Shown here in pieces: positions 17,097 to 25,798 of a stretch of 43,366 nucleotides of DNA. The DNA comes from Longimicrobium sp. (GTDB lineage Bacteria > Gemmatimonadota > Gemmatimonadetes > Longimicrobiales > Longimicrobiaceae), in assembly GCF_036388275.1 (NCBI RefSeq), contig NZ_DASVSF010000080.1:1-43366 (forward strand), read 5' to 3'. A program made the position numbers and the translations under genes. Below the pieces are notes generated by a model. That model was given only the letters and a program-made list of their open reading frames with translations. It had not been told where the DNA came from and ran no database searches. Each line of letters begins with the position of its first letter. Within the stretch, counting starts at the first letter, position 1.

Positions 17097-19085
17097 ATGA
17101 CCGAAACCGAGAAGCTGGACCCCGAGCGCTGGGCAACCTGCGTGAAGCTCGCCCGCACCCTGCTGATGGTAGGCGACGACGACGGCGACCTGGTGCTCAA
17201 GTACCTGGACGTCCTGATCGACCGCGGGCTGACGAAGACCGACAAGCCGAAGAAGGTGCTGGTCGTGGGCGCGGGGATCGCGGGGCTGGTTTCCGCGTGG
17301 CTGCTGAAGGAAGCCGGCCACCACGTCACCATCATCGAGGCCAACGGCAACCGCGTGGGCGGACGGCTGAAGACCTTTCGCTACGACCAGTGGCGCCCGG
17401 ACCTGCCGGCGCCCTTCCGCGATCCGCGCCAGTACGCCGAGGCCGGCGCCATGCGGCTTCCCAACTTCCACCCGCTGGTCCTTGCCCTGGTGGACAAGCT
17501 GGGGCTGAAGCGCCGCCTGTTCTACAACGTCGACGTAAAGCCCGGCACCGGCAGCGGCACCGTGCCCCCGGTGGTCTACAAGTCGTTCACCGGCCAGGAG
17601 TGGCGCAACGGCCCCGACGTCCCGTTCACCCCGCCGGACAAGGTGAACAACGCCTGGATCCGCGTGAACGGAAAGCAGGTTCGCAAGAGCGAGTACGAGA
17701 AGGACCCGCGCGCGATCAACGCCACGTTCGGCATGCCCGAAGATCTGCGGAGCAAGACGACGAACCAGCTGGTGAACGACGTCGTCGACAAGGTTCGCGA
17801 CTACTACTCCACGGTGGACCCGGTGACCCGCGAGCGGAAGAGCAAGCCGTTCGGGGAGTGGGTGGAGGGCTGGGCGCGGGTGATCTACGACTTCGACCAG
17901 TACTCCATGTGGGGGTTCCTCAAGGAGCACGGAAAGTTCGCGGATGGCACCATCGAGGCGGTGGGGACCATCGAGAACCTCACGTCGCGGCTGCCGCTGT
18001 CGTTCTTCCACAGCTTCCTCGGGCGCAGCGACATCAATCCGAAGGCCACGTACTGGGAGATCGAGGGCGGAAGCTGGCGGCTGCCGTACGCGTTTCTCTC
18101 CTTTCTGCGCGATGAGATCGTCATGGGGCGGCGGCTGGTGCAGATGGAGTACTGGCACCCCGACCGCGACTGCTCGGGGTGCACGCACGTGGGACCCGAC
18201 GGCCCGGCCGTATGGATCAAGACGGTGGACGAGCACGCCGACGAGGACCGCGGCGGCAGCCGGCCGCCGCCGGAGTTCCAGGAGTTCACGGGCGACGTGG
18301 CCATCGTCACCATTCCCTTCAGCAGCCTGCGCCACGTGATCGTGGACCCGCTGTTCAGCTACAAGAAGGGCAGGGCGGTAATCGAGCTTCACTACGACTC
18401 GGCTACCAAGGTGCTGCTGGAGTTCAGCAAGCGCTGGTGGGAGTTCAGTGAGGCCGACTGGAAGCGCGAGATGAACGCCATCCGCCCGGGGCTGTACGAG
18501 GAGCACGCGAGTGAGAGCCAGGCGAAGGGAACGGCGCTGCTGGGCGCGGACCCCGACGTGGACGAAACCCGCATCGCCAAGCGCGAAAAGGCGTTCTACG
18601 CCGAGCTTCGCCACCAGGAGGCTCCCGACCGCGAGGCCACGCACGTGTTCGGCGGCGGGTCCATCACCGACAATCCCAACCGCTTCATGTACTACCCGTC
18701 GCACCCGGTGCCGGGCAGCGACGGGGGCGTGGTGCTGGCCAGCTACAGCTGGGCCGACGACGCCGCGCGGTGGGACTCCATGTCCGACGACGAGCGGTAC
18801 GCCTTTGCCCTACGCGGCCTGCAGTCGCTGCACGGCCGGCGCATCGAGGTGTTCTACACGGGCAAGGGGCAGACGCAGAGCTGGCTGCGCAACCGCTACG
18901 CCTTTGGCGAGGCGGCGGTGTTCACCCCGGGGCAGGTCACGCAGCTTCACCTTCACATCCCCACGGTCGAGGGGCCGGTGCACTTTGCCGGCGAGCACAC
19001 CTCGCTGAAGCACGCGTGGATCGAGGGCTCGCTGGAGTCCGCCGTGCGCGTGGCTCTCGAGGTGAATGGCGAGGTGAGCGCGTGA
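17097..19085 (+). CDS. L-amino-acid-oxidase-like flavin amine oxidase
   Basis: A 662-residue FAD enzyme. Its dinucleotide-binding motif is VLVVGAGIAGLVSAW (54-68) with the ribose-binding Glu at 81 and GGR at 88-90. The block AEAGAMRLP (115-122) carries the Arg that binds the substrate carboxylate in L-amino-acid oxidases. FAGEHTS (630-636) followed by HAWIEGSLES is the C-terminal FAD motif. The expected reaction converts an L-amino acid to a 2-keto acid, ammonia and hydrogen peroxide; the side-chain preference cannot be read. About 50 extra N-terminal residues precede the FAD domain. It overlaps the next gene by 4 bases, so the products are probably made together. The ATG at 17097 is the first plausible start; the frame upstream is antisense to the divergent gene. 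Confidence 0.88.
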   Translation: MTETEKLDPERWATCVKLARTLLMVGDDDGDLVLKYLDVLIDRGLTKTDKPKKVLVVGAGIAGLVSAWLLKEAGHHVTIIEANGNRVGGRLKTFRYDQWRPDLPAPFRDPRQYAEAGAMRLPNFHPLVLALVDKLGLKRRLFYNVDVKPGTGSGTVPPVVYKSFTGQEWRNGPDVPFTPPDKVNNAWIRVNGKQVRKSEYEKDPRAINATFGMPEDLRSKTTNQLVNDVVDKVRDYYSTVDPVTRERKSKPFGEWVEGWARVIYDFDQYSMWGFLKEHGKFADGTIEAVGTIENLTSRLPLSFFHSFLGRSDINPKATYWEIEGGSWRLPYAFLSFLRDEIVMGRRLVQMEYWHPDRDCSGCTHVGPDGPAVWIKTVDEHADEDRGGSRPPPEFQEFTGDVAIVTIPFSSLRHVIVDPLFSYKKGRAVIELHYDSATKVLLEFSKRWWEFSEADWKREMNAIRPGLYEEHASESQAKGTALLGADPDVDETRIAKREKAFYAELRHQEAPDREATHVFGGGSITDNPNRFMYYPSHPVPGSDGGVVLASYSWADDAARWDSMSDDERYAFALRGLQSLHGRRIEVFYTGKGQTQSWLRNRYAFGEAAVFTPGQVTQLHLHIPTVEGPVHFAGEHTSLKHAWIEGSLESAVRVALEVNGEVSA

Positions 19086-20899
19086 GCGGCCCCGTTGGCG
19101 ATCGGTGGACGGTGGCGCGCTACCTGTCGGCGCGCCTGGCGGAGCTGGGCGTCACCGACCTGTTCGGCGTTCCGGGCAACCACCTGGGCCCCTTTCTTCC
19201 CGTGGCGCGCCAGGCCGGCATCCGCTGGGTGGGCAACTGCAACGAGATCAACGGCGGGTACGCGGCGGATGGGTACGCGCGGGCGACGGGGCGGCTGGGC
19301 GCCGTCGCCGTCACCTACGGTGTGGGCGCGCTGTCCGTCATTCAGCCCGTGGGCGGCGCGTACGTGGAGCAGATTCCGCTCGTGGTCATCACCGGCGCGC
19401 CGACGTACGAGCAGTGGCAGAACCTGAAGGCCATCGGCCTGCTGACCAGCCACATGAGCCCGAACACGCGCAGCAACGTCGACGCCTTCCGGCAGGTGAC
19501 GGCGGATGCGCAGGTGGTTACCAGCAGCCGCATGGCGCCCGTGCAGATCGACGGTGTGCTGACGGCGTGCCTGACGGAGCGGCGTCCCGTCTATCTCGAA
19601 GTTTGGGAGAACGTGTGGGACGGGGAGTGCGACCCGCCCGCCGGCCCCGTCACCGCTCGCCCTCGGCCCACTTCCGCAGCCATGGACCGGATGCGGACGG
19701 CCGCGGTTGACGAGGCGGTCGCGCTGATGGAAAAGCTGGGGTGCCCCATCCTGTGGGGCGGGGAAGAGATCGACCGCTACGGCCTTCGCGCGGAGTTCGA
19801 GTCGCTGGTCGACGCCACGGGGCTGCCGTTCTGCACTACCATCGGCGGCAAGTCCGTGATGTCGGAGAACCACCCGCTGTTCCACGGCGTGTACAACGGC
19901 AAGGCCAGCCTGCCGGAGATCTACCGGATGTTCCAGGACGTCGCGGGTTGCCGCGTGGGGCTGGGGTCGTGGGCCACCTCCAAGAACCTGGGCGGCACCC
20001 GCTCCGTGGGCGACGACTGGATCGTGGCGGCGCACCAGGGCGTCAGCGTGGGGCCGCGCTACTTCCCGGACGTCAAGCTGGGCGAGTTCATCACCAGCCT
20101 GCGCGACGCGCTGGTGCAGCGTCGGATCACCGCGGAGAGCGCGGATGCCCCGGCGGACTACTACAGTGCAACGGAGGGCTCGCGCGAGGAGGCCGTGGGC
20201 GAGCCGGCCGCCGCGCCCTCCGCCGACGAGGGGCTCACCTACGACGGATTTTTCGCGCGGATCAGCGCCTTCCTGGACGCGTCCGCGTCGGGCGAGGGCA
20301 CCGCGGCCACGTCGCCGTACGTGGTGGTCTCGGACGCCGGCTTTTCGCTGCTGGGCTCGCAGAACCTGAAGATGCCGCAGCCGCGCACCTACTTCTGCCA
20401 GGGCTCGTGGCTGGCCATCGGCTACTCGGTGGGCGCGGTCACGGGGGTGAAGGCGGCGCTGCCGGAGAAGCGGGCGCTGGTGTTCGTGGGCGACGGATCG
20501 TTCCAGGAAACCTGCCAGGAGCTTTCCACCCACACGCGGCTGCGGCAGGACAACGTGGTCTTCGTGATGAACAACGACGACTTCTACGGCATCGAGCAGA
20601 TGCTGGTGCACCCGTGCTTCTACGATCCCGCCTCGGGCGAGGAGGCCGGCTTCTACAACGTGCTCCACAAGTGGAAGTACAGCCGGCTGGCGGAGGTGTT
20701 CTCCGGCCCCGACACGCCGATGACGGGCGTGGTGGTAGGCACGCACGGCGAGTTGAACGCGCTGCTCGGCCGGCTGGCGGACGAGGGCGACGCCATCAAC
20801 GCCGGCCCCGTGCTGGTGCAGGTGCGCCTGCCGCGGGAGGACTATCCGCGCGCCATCCACTACGAGGTGAAGAAGAACTGCGGCTCCGGCAAGCACTGA
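19082..20899 (+). CDS. ThDP-dependent 2-keto-acid-decarboxylase-like enzyme with altered active site
   Basis: A 605-residue thiamine-diphosphate enzyme of the pyruvate/indolepyruvate decarboxylase family. The cofactor motif runs from GDGS (470) to MNN (496-498). The ThDP-activating Glu is E55 in NEINGGYAADGYAR, and the Glu of the IE pair is E505. Two other family active-site positions differ: the Asp of the usual PGD is Asn33 (PGN), and the His-His pair is Ser-His at 123-124 (LLTSHMS). It may therefore decarboxylate poorly, or perform another ThDP reaction such as carboligation. The GTG start overlaps the oxidase stop, which suggests it acts on that enzyme's keto-acid product. An insert near 365-400 is rich in Ala and Glu. 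Confidence 0.85.
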   Translation: MSGPVGDRWTVARYLSARLAELGVTDLFGVPGNHLGPFLPVARQAGIRWVGNCNEINGGYAADGYARATGRLGAVAVTYGVGALSVIQPVGGAYVEQIPLVVITGAPTYEQWQNLKAIGLLTSHMSPNTRSNVDAFRQVTADAQVVTSSRMAPVQIDGVLTACLTERRPVYLEVWENVWDGECDPPAGPVTARPRPTSAAMDRMRTAAVDEAVALMEKLGCPILWGGEEIDRYGLRAEFESLVDATGLPFCTTIGGKSVMSENHPLFHGVYNGKASLPEIYRMFQDVAGCRVGLGSWATSKNLGGTRSVGDDWIVAAHQGVSVGPRYFPDVKLGEFITSLRDALVQRRITAESADAPADYYSATEGSREEAVGEPAAAPSADEGLTYDGFFARISAFLDASASGEGTAATSPYVVVSDAGFSLLGSQNLKMPQPRTYFCQGSWLAIGYSVGAVTGVKAALPEKRALVFVGDGSFQETCQELSTHTRLRQDNVVFVMNNDDFYGIEQMLVHPCFYDPASGEEAGFYNVLHKWKYSRLAEVFSGPDTPMTGVVVGTHGELNALLGRLADEGDAINAGPVLVQVRLPREDYPRAIHYEVKKNCGSGKH

Positions 20900-20918
20900 C
20901 GGAGCTCGATGGAAAGAC

Positions 20919-20952
20919 GAGCCGCGGAGGGGCACCCAGCCCTCCGCGGCTC
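20919..20952. terminator. Terminator hairpin GAGCCGCGGAGG, copy 1
   Basis: GAGCCGCGGAGG (20919-20930) pairs perfectly with CCTCCGCGGCTC (20941-20952); the loop contains GCACCCAGC. It follows the ThDP gene by 20 bases. The gene-free stretch 20900-21373 holds this hairpin, its near-copy at 21302-21335 and the dispersed repeat at 21091-21165. The sequence 20953-21090 has the look of another dispersed repeat (GAATGAATTCGCTGCAATAA). Confidence 0.75.
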
Positions 20953-21090
20953 CAGCCGCGGGCTTACCCGGCTCTGGGTCGCGGCCTCGGCTCGGTCGGG
21001 CGAATGAATTCGCTGCAATAACCACACGAAGTCCGCCTGCGCGGACTGGCTTGTTCCCGTGTGGGGAAGCCCGTGTGGCGCGCCCGGAAT

Positions 21091-21165
21091 GTGTGGCGGA
21101 TCCCTCAGTCGCTGCGGAGTACGGCGGATGGGCAGGTTCGCCGGGGCCGCTCCATCGGGATGACA
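21091..21165 (-). repeat. Dispersed TGTCATCC...GGATCCGCC repeat, copy 2
   Basis: Read on the minus strand it starts TGTCATCCCGATGGAGCGGC and ends CCGCAGCGACTGAGGGATCC, matching copy 1 at 159-234 at both ends and in the CCGCAGCGAC block. Orientation is opposite to copy 1. Confidence 0.75.
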
Positions 21166-21301
21166 TCCCGCGCGTCGGCAGGTGGGGCGCGCGTGCAGGT
21201 GAAGCCCCGAACGGGACGCGCCAGCGGCCCGTGTCGGGGCTTTCCGCTGTTCCAGCCGCAGGTTCCCGCCCGCAGGCCCCGGACGGAGCGGGGGAGAGCG
21301 A

Positions 21302-21335
21302 GAGCCGCGGAGGGCACCCAGCCCCTCCGCGGCTC
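21302..21335. terminator. Terminator hairpin GAGCCGCGGAGGG, copy 2
   Basis: GAGCCGCGGAGGG (21302-21314) pairs perfectly with CCCTCCGCGGCTC (21323-21335), with the same CACCCAGC loop as copy 1. It lies just past the stop of the minus-strand phospholipase D-like gene, which it likely terminates. The two hairpins flank a convergent gene pair from either side. Confidence 0.75.
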
Positions 21336-21373
21336 ATCGTTTCCTCCGCGCCTCCGCGTGATGCCGTTCGCCG

Positions 21374-22639
21374 TCAGGGATAGGTGTAGACGTCCTCGTC
21401 GGCCGTCATGCGCTCCCACGAGTAGCGGAAGGCGGCGTAGATGGTGTCGTCCTCCAGCTTTACGAACAGCTCGTCGTTGAGGTAGTTGGCCGAGTGCGAC
21501 AGGTTGTGCGAGCCGGTGAACACGATGCGCCGCGTCGTCGTGGACCCCGCATAGCGGCCCTTCACCAGGATGAACTTGTCGTGCGTGTTGATCCTGCGTA
21601 CGGCGATCCCCGCGTTGCGCAGCGTGGCCAGCACCTGCGATCCGATGGAGCCCACCGCGACCGAGACCCAGCACCCCTGCTGCTTCTTGGATACCAGCAG
21701 CTGCGCGACGTTGTTGCGCGTGTCGTTGAACATGGCCTCGGCCACGCGGATGGCGCAGGCGGTGTCGGGCTCCACGTAGTTGATGCGGTTGTAGACCAGG
21801 TCCGTCTCCTGCTCCGGCGACGCGTACACCTGCAGGTTGAAGGTGCTTCCGCCGAAATATCCACGTCCCGACGACGAGTCGTAGAAGTCGTTGTTGGCAT
21901 AGCTGGCCTTGGCCCACAGCGGCGCCCAGTATTTGTTCACGAAGTTGTCGTACAGCGTCTTGTCGCCGTACACCGTCACCGTGTTGTTGTACGTGTTGGC
22001 GCCGGTGGCGTACGTGAGGTTGGCGGACCCGAACCAGCTCACGTTGTCGCGCAGCACGCCCGTGGCGTCCTTGGTCCGGCTGAAAAGGAACAGCTTGGAG
22101 TGCATGATGGCGCTGGCGTGGCGCGCGATGCATCCATCCCATCCCTCGCCCGTGTAGGTGCCCCCGTTCACGCACCAGCGGAAGCGCGTTCCCGATCCGC
22201 CGTCCAGATACGCCTGCAGGTTCTCCGGCGAGGTGTCGTCGTCGTCCGCGGGGTCGCCCGGGTGATGGTTGCCGCTCATCACCACGTACACCGTCACGCC
22301 GCGGTCCTTCGCCCGCTGCAGCGCCGCCTGCACCACGTTCGCGCTGATGTTGTGGATGGCCGTGCGGATGGTGGAGCCCGCCGGGGCGTTGTCGATCAGG
22401 TAGATGACGTGGTTGAGGATGGACATGTCCTGCGTGGCCCCGGCGCGCAGGTCGGTGAAGTGCGCCTCCATCCGCACGGTGCCGGAGGTGGCCGCGGCCA
22501 TCACCCGCGAGGGCGCTTGCGGAGCGGGGATGGACTCGCGCGCGGGTGCGACGACACGCGGCCCGGCGTCGCAGGCGACGAGCGCGAGCGCGGCCGCCGC
22601 GGCCACGGCAAGGCGGCGGCTGGGGAATGATGGATTCAT
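21374..22639 (-). CDS. Secreted phospholipase D-like lipoprotein
   Basis: A 421-residue exported protein with a lipobox (LALVACD, Cys23) and two phospholipase D-like halves. The first HxK is at H180/K182 (IMHSKLFLF), followed by WFGSANLT; the second is at H353/K355 (NTHDKFILV), followed by FTGSHNLS. The Asp of the canonical HKD motif is missing in both halves, as in a branch of secreted bacterial members. Family enzymes cleave phosphodiester bonds in phospholipid or nucleic acid, through a His nucleophile. The N-terminal part contains MEAHFTDLR and an Asp-rich loop. The ATG at 22639 opens the signal peptide; the upstream frame to 23110 is a shadow. Confidence 0.88.
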   Translation of the reverse strand: MNPSFPSRRLAVAAAAALALVACDAGPRVVAPARESIPAPQAPSRVMAAATSGTVRMEAHFTDLRAGATQDMSILNHVIYLIDNAPAGSTIRTAIHNISANVVQAALQRAKDRGVTVYVVMSGNHHPGDPADDDDTSPENLQAYLDGGSGTRFRWCVNGGTYTGEGWDGCIARHASAIMHSKLFLFSRTKDATGVLRDNVSWFGSANLTYATGANTYNNTVTVYGDKTLYDNFVNKYWAPLWAKASYANNDFYDSSSGRGYFGGSTFNLQVYASPEQETDLVYNRINYVEPDTACAIRVAEAMFNDTRNNVAQLLVSKKQQGCWVSVAVGSIGSQVLATLRNAGIAVRRINTHDKFILVKGRYAGSTTTRRIVFTGSHNLSHSANYLNDELFVKLEDDTIYAAFRYSWERMTADEDVYTYP

Positions 22640-22834
22640 GGTGCTTCGTGGATCGGGGGAACCTGCGGGATGGGGATGCAGAGGTTTGCCGCCAGAAACG
22701 TTCCAGGCGCGGCATCCATCCGGAACGGGCTGGTGATTCGGTCCGCGAGGAAGGCCGCGGCGCATCGGGCGACGCTGGCCACCACCGTCAGCCGTGCCGA
22801 AGCCTGTGGAATTCTCCGGAGACGATCGTGTCAC

Positions 22835-22873
22835 GTGCACCGCTCTGGAGCAGGCCGCACCGCGACGGTGCAC
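22835..22873. repeat. Inverted repeat GTGCACCG...CGGTGCAC in a divergent intergenic space
   Basis: GTGCACCG (22835-22842) is mirrored by CGGTGCAC (22866-22873), 23 bases apart, in the 397-base space (22640-23036) between the divergent phospholipase-like and amidase genes. It could be an operator or a hairpin. I see no clear promoter boxes and no small gene in this stretch. Confidence 0.4.
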
Positions 22874-23036
22874 TCGGCGGGGTGCGCACATCTTCGGAAG
22901 AAACCGCGAAATATCCCGCAAGCCGTGCCACCCCACGCGGTTGCGGCGAGCGCATCCGCGGCGCGGATCGCGGGTCCTGAAACTGCGGTCCTGGCGGGCT
23001 CCCGGCAGACCGGTTTCTCCCCTTGAAAGGACCCGC

Positions 23037-24608
23037 ATGCGTCCCTTCCGTGTCCTCGCGTTGGCTTTCGTGGCGGCCGGCGTGCTCTCCGCCTGCGCCG
23101 ACCAGCCCACTACGCCCCGCGCCGCGCCCGTCGCGGTGGCCGGCGAGCTTCAGCTGGACCCCATCTTCAACCACGCCGCCGTCGAGTTCGGCGTGCCGGT
23201 AGACCTGCTGAAGGCGGTGGGATTCGCCGAAACCGGGTGGCAGATGGTGCGCGGCGAGGCCGAGTTTGTCGGCCAGCCGCGTGCGTTCGGTGTGATGGCC
23301 CTGCGCGGCGCGCACCTGGAGCGTGGCGCCGCGCTGGCCGGCGTGTCGGCCGCGGAGGCGCGCTTTCGCCCCGAGGCCAACATCCGCGCCGCCGCCGCCG
23401 TGCTCGCCTCGCTCGCGGACGAGCTGCAGGTCAACCGCGCCGACTACGCCGCGTGGGCGCCGGCCGTGGCGCGCTACAGCGGCATCGTCGCGCCCGAGGG
23501 GCAGGCGGCGTACGTGCACGAAGGTGTGTACGCCGTGCTGAACGCCGGCGTGCCCGCGGATCACGCCGGGGGGCGCGCCACGCTCGGCGCGCGCCGCGTG
23601 GCTCCCGGGTTCCCGCGCCCGGCCGTGGCGCCCGCGCCCTCCGGTCCGCGCGCGGGGGCGACGCTTTCCGCCAACGTGGTCTGGCGCCCGTCGCCCAACT
23701 ACAGCTCGCGCGGCAGCTATCCCGTGCACATGGTGGTCATCCACTCGTGCGAAAGCAGCTACAGCAGCTGCTGGAGCTGGCTGACCAACTCGTCGGCCCA
23801 GGCCAGCGCCCACTACGTGGTCAACACCACGGGCAGCGAGATCAGCAAGCTGGTGTACGAGAGCCAGAAGGCGTGGCACGTGGGCGCCACCTACTACTGC
23901 TCGCGCAACAACAGCACCGACTGCCGGTGGGACGGGGTGCAGAGCAACTACTTCACCGTGGGCATCGAGCCCGCGGGCTACGCCTCGCAAACGTCCTGGC
24001 CGTCGGGGCAGATCCGCGAGTCGGCCATCCTGGCCTGCCAGATCAGCAAGCGGCACGACGTTCCGCGCGACCGCAACCACATCGTCAGCCACGCGCGGCT
24101 GCAGCCGTACGACCGCACCGACCCCGGCGCCAACTGGCCGTGGACGGACTACATGAGCCGCATCAACACGGCATGCGACGCGGGCGAGGCGCTGATCGTC
24201 GACAACAACAACAGCCTCAACGATCCCGCCAAGGAAAAGTTCGAGATCGGCACCGGGTGGACACAGTCCGACAACATCCCCGAGTACTACGGCGGCGGCT
24301 ACTATCACGCCCCCACCGCGGCCGTGTCGGACCCGGCTACGTTCTGGTTCTACCTTCCCGCGGCGGCCACCAAGACGGTGGATGCCTGGTGGACGGACCT
24401 GGCCAACCGCTCCATCAGCGCGCCGTACCTGGCCTACAACGCCAGCGGCACCGAGGTGGGGCGCGCCACCGCCAACCAGCAGGTGAACGGCGGCAAGTGG
24501 AACACGCTCGGCACGTGGAGCTTCACCGCGGGATGGAACAAGATCCAGCTTTCGCGCTGGACGGCGGACGGGTCGTACGTGGTGGCCGACGCCGTGCGCA
24601 TCCGGTGA
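23037..24608 (+). CDS. Three-domain N-acetylmuramoyl-L-alanine amidase lipoprotein
   Basis: A 523-residue exported lipoprotein (lipobox VLSACAD, Cys20). Residues 40-170 resemble a lysozyme-like transglycosylase domain, with GFAETGWQ carrying a possible catalytic Glu65 and FGVMALRG after it. Residues 215-380 form an Amidase_2/PGRP domain with zinc-ligand candidates H236 (VVIHSCES), H352 (VSHARLQ) and D362 (DPGANW). Residues 400-523 form a beta-sandwich resembling the golvesin C-terminal or xanthan-lyase-binding type (FEIGTGWTQSD, VVADAVRIR). It would cut the bond between muramic acid and the stem peptide outside the inner membrane. GAAAGG lies 7 bases before the ATG at 23037. The frame touches the next gene. 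Confidence 0.88.
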   Translation: MRPFRVLALAFVAAGVLSACADQPTTPRAAPVAVAGELQLDPIFNHAAVEFGVPVDLLKAVGFAETGWQMVRGEAEFVGQPRAFGVMALRGAHLERGAALAGVSAAEARFRPEANIRAAAAVLASLADELQVNRADYAAWAPAVARYSGIVAPEGQAAYVHEGVYAVLNAGVPADHAGGRATLGARRVAPGFPRPAVAPAPSGPRAGATLSANVVWRPSPNYSSRGSYPVHMVVIHSCESSYSSCWSWLTNSSAQASAHYVVNTTGSEISKLVYESQKAWHVGATYYCSRNNSTDCRWDGVQSNYFTVGIEPAGYASQTSWPSGQIRESAILACQISKRHDVPRDRNHIVSHARLQPYDRTDPGANWPWTDYMSRINTACDAGEALIVDNNNSLNDPAKEKFEIGTGWTQSDNIPEYYGGGYYHAPTAAVSDPATFWFYLPAAATKTVDAWWTDLANRSISAPYLAYNASGTEVGRATANQQVNGGKWNTLGTWSFTAGWNKIQLSRWTADGSYVVADAVRIR

Positions 24609-25660
24609 TGGTGGATTTCCGGACGATGGGCGGGTCCCGGATGCGCTTCGGGGCCCTGCTCCTGGCCTTGGTCCTCGGAGGATGCGGGGACCCGGGCGAC
24701 GGGCGGATCGCGTTCGTTTCCGAGCGCGACGGCAACCGCGAGGTGCGCGTGGTGAACCTGCGGGGCGGGGAGGTGCGCCTGACGAGCAGCGAGGCCGACG
24801 ACTATCCCGCGGCGGTGTCCCCGGACGGGCGCGCCCTCCTGGTGGTCTCGGCCGAGCAGACGCCCGCCGGCAGCGCCGAACGCATGTCGCTGGTGCCGGT
24901 GGATGGCGGCGCGGCCATTCCCATCGGCCCGCGCGGGGCCCGGGTGCGCAACCCCAGTTGGGCGCCGGATGGAACCTGGTTCGTGTTCGAGGCCAGCAGC
25001 CACGGGTTCAGCGACCTATACCGCATGGACCGCGACGGCGGGGCCGTCCGCCGGCTGACGGACGATCGCGAGGGCAACTTCGAGCCGGCCGTGTCGCCCG
25101 ACGGCCAGTGGATCGCCTTCACCTCCAGCCGCGACGGCGACGCCGAGCTGTACGTGATGCGGGCGGATGGCGGCGAGGTCCGCCGGCTGACGGCGTACCG
25201 CCGCGACGACTGGGGCGCGCGCTGGTCGCCGGACGGGCGCCAGCTGGCGTTCATCAGCGACCGCGAGGGTGAAGACCGCATCTACCTCGTCGGCGCGGAT
25301 GGAACGGGGCTGCGCGCGCTGACCGGTACCCCGCGGAACGCGGGCGTCCTGCAGTCCGCCCCCGTCTGGGCGCCCGATGGACAGCGGATCGCGTACGTGG
25401 AGCTGGCCCGCGGCAAGCGCGCCCGCGTCCGCATCGCCAGCCTGGAGGGTGGCACGCCGGCGAGCATCGCCTCGTCGGCGGACGCCCTCGCGGCCGGTGC
25501 GCAGGAGAGCCCCGCGTGGTCGCCGGACGGAAAGTGGCTCGCCTTCAGCTGGGAGCACGACGGCGACCCGGAGCTCTACCTGGCGCGCCCCGATGGCAGC
25601 CATCCCCGCCGGCTGACCCGCGCGCCCGGCGCGGACTGGCTTCCGCGGTGGGTCCGGTGA
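24608..25660 (+). CDS. TolB-like beta-propeller lipoprotein
   Basis: A 350-residue exported protein made of repeated PD40/WD40-like blades. Each blade has a form of (A/V)WSPDG..(I/L)AF, for example PAVSPDGQWIAFTSSRDG, ARWSPDGRQLAFISDREG and PAWSPDGKWLAFSWEHDG. Such propellers usually serve as protein-binding scaffolds; no enzymatic motif is seen. The signal peptide ends in LVLGGCG, a lipobox. The ATG at 24608 overlaps the amidase stop by one base (TGATG), suggesting coupling; in-frame ATGs at 24626 and 24641 also remain possible. A GC-rich terminator follows. Confidence 0.87.
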   Translation: MVDFRTMGGSRMRFGALLLALVLGGCGDPGDGRIAFVSERDGNREVRVVNLRGGEVRLTSSEADDYPAAVSPDGRALLVVSAEQTPAGSAERMSLVPVDGGAAIPIGPRGARVRNPSWAPDGTWFVFEASSHGFSDLYRMDRDGGAVRRLTDDREGNFEPAVSPDGQWIAFTSSRDGDAELYVMRADGGEVRRLTAYRRDDWGARWSPDGRQLAFISDREGEDRIYLVGADGTGLRALTGTPRNAGVLQSAPVWAPDGQRIAYVELARGKRARVRIASLEGGTPASIASSADALAAGAQESPAWSPDGKWLAFSWEHDGDPELYLARPDGSHPRRLTRAPGADWLPRWVR

Positions 25661-25671
25661 ACGAACACGAC

Positions 25672-25700
25672 GCGGCGGCCTGATTCGGCCGCCGCTCTCG
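25672..25700 (+). terminator. Rho-independent-type terminator
   Basis: GCGGCGGCC (25672-25680) pairs perfectly with GGCCGCCGC (25687-25695) around TGATTC, followed by TCTCGTTTCG. It closes the amidase/beta-propeller unit. Confidence 0.8.
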
Positions 25701-25798
25701 TTTCGCCTTGCCAGTGTGCCGGGAGCGGCGCACTTTAGCGGCCGATGCGCCTTCCACCCGCCGCGCATTCGCAGGCCTACCTCCCGACGGAGCAGCTC

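Noticed and set aside
18953..21337. Minus-strand ORF of 794 residues opposite the ThDP gene
   Set aside because: No domain is visible and composition is that of an antisense frame; the plus strand has full ThDP motifs.
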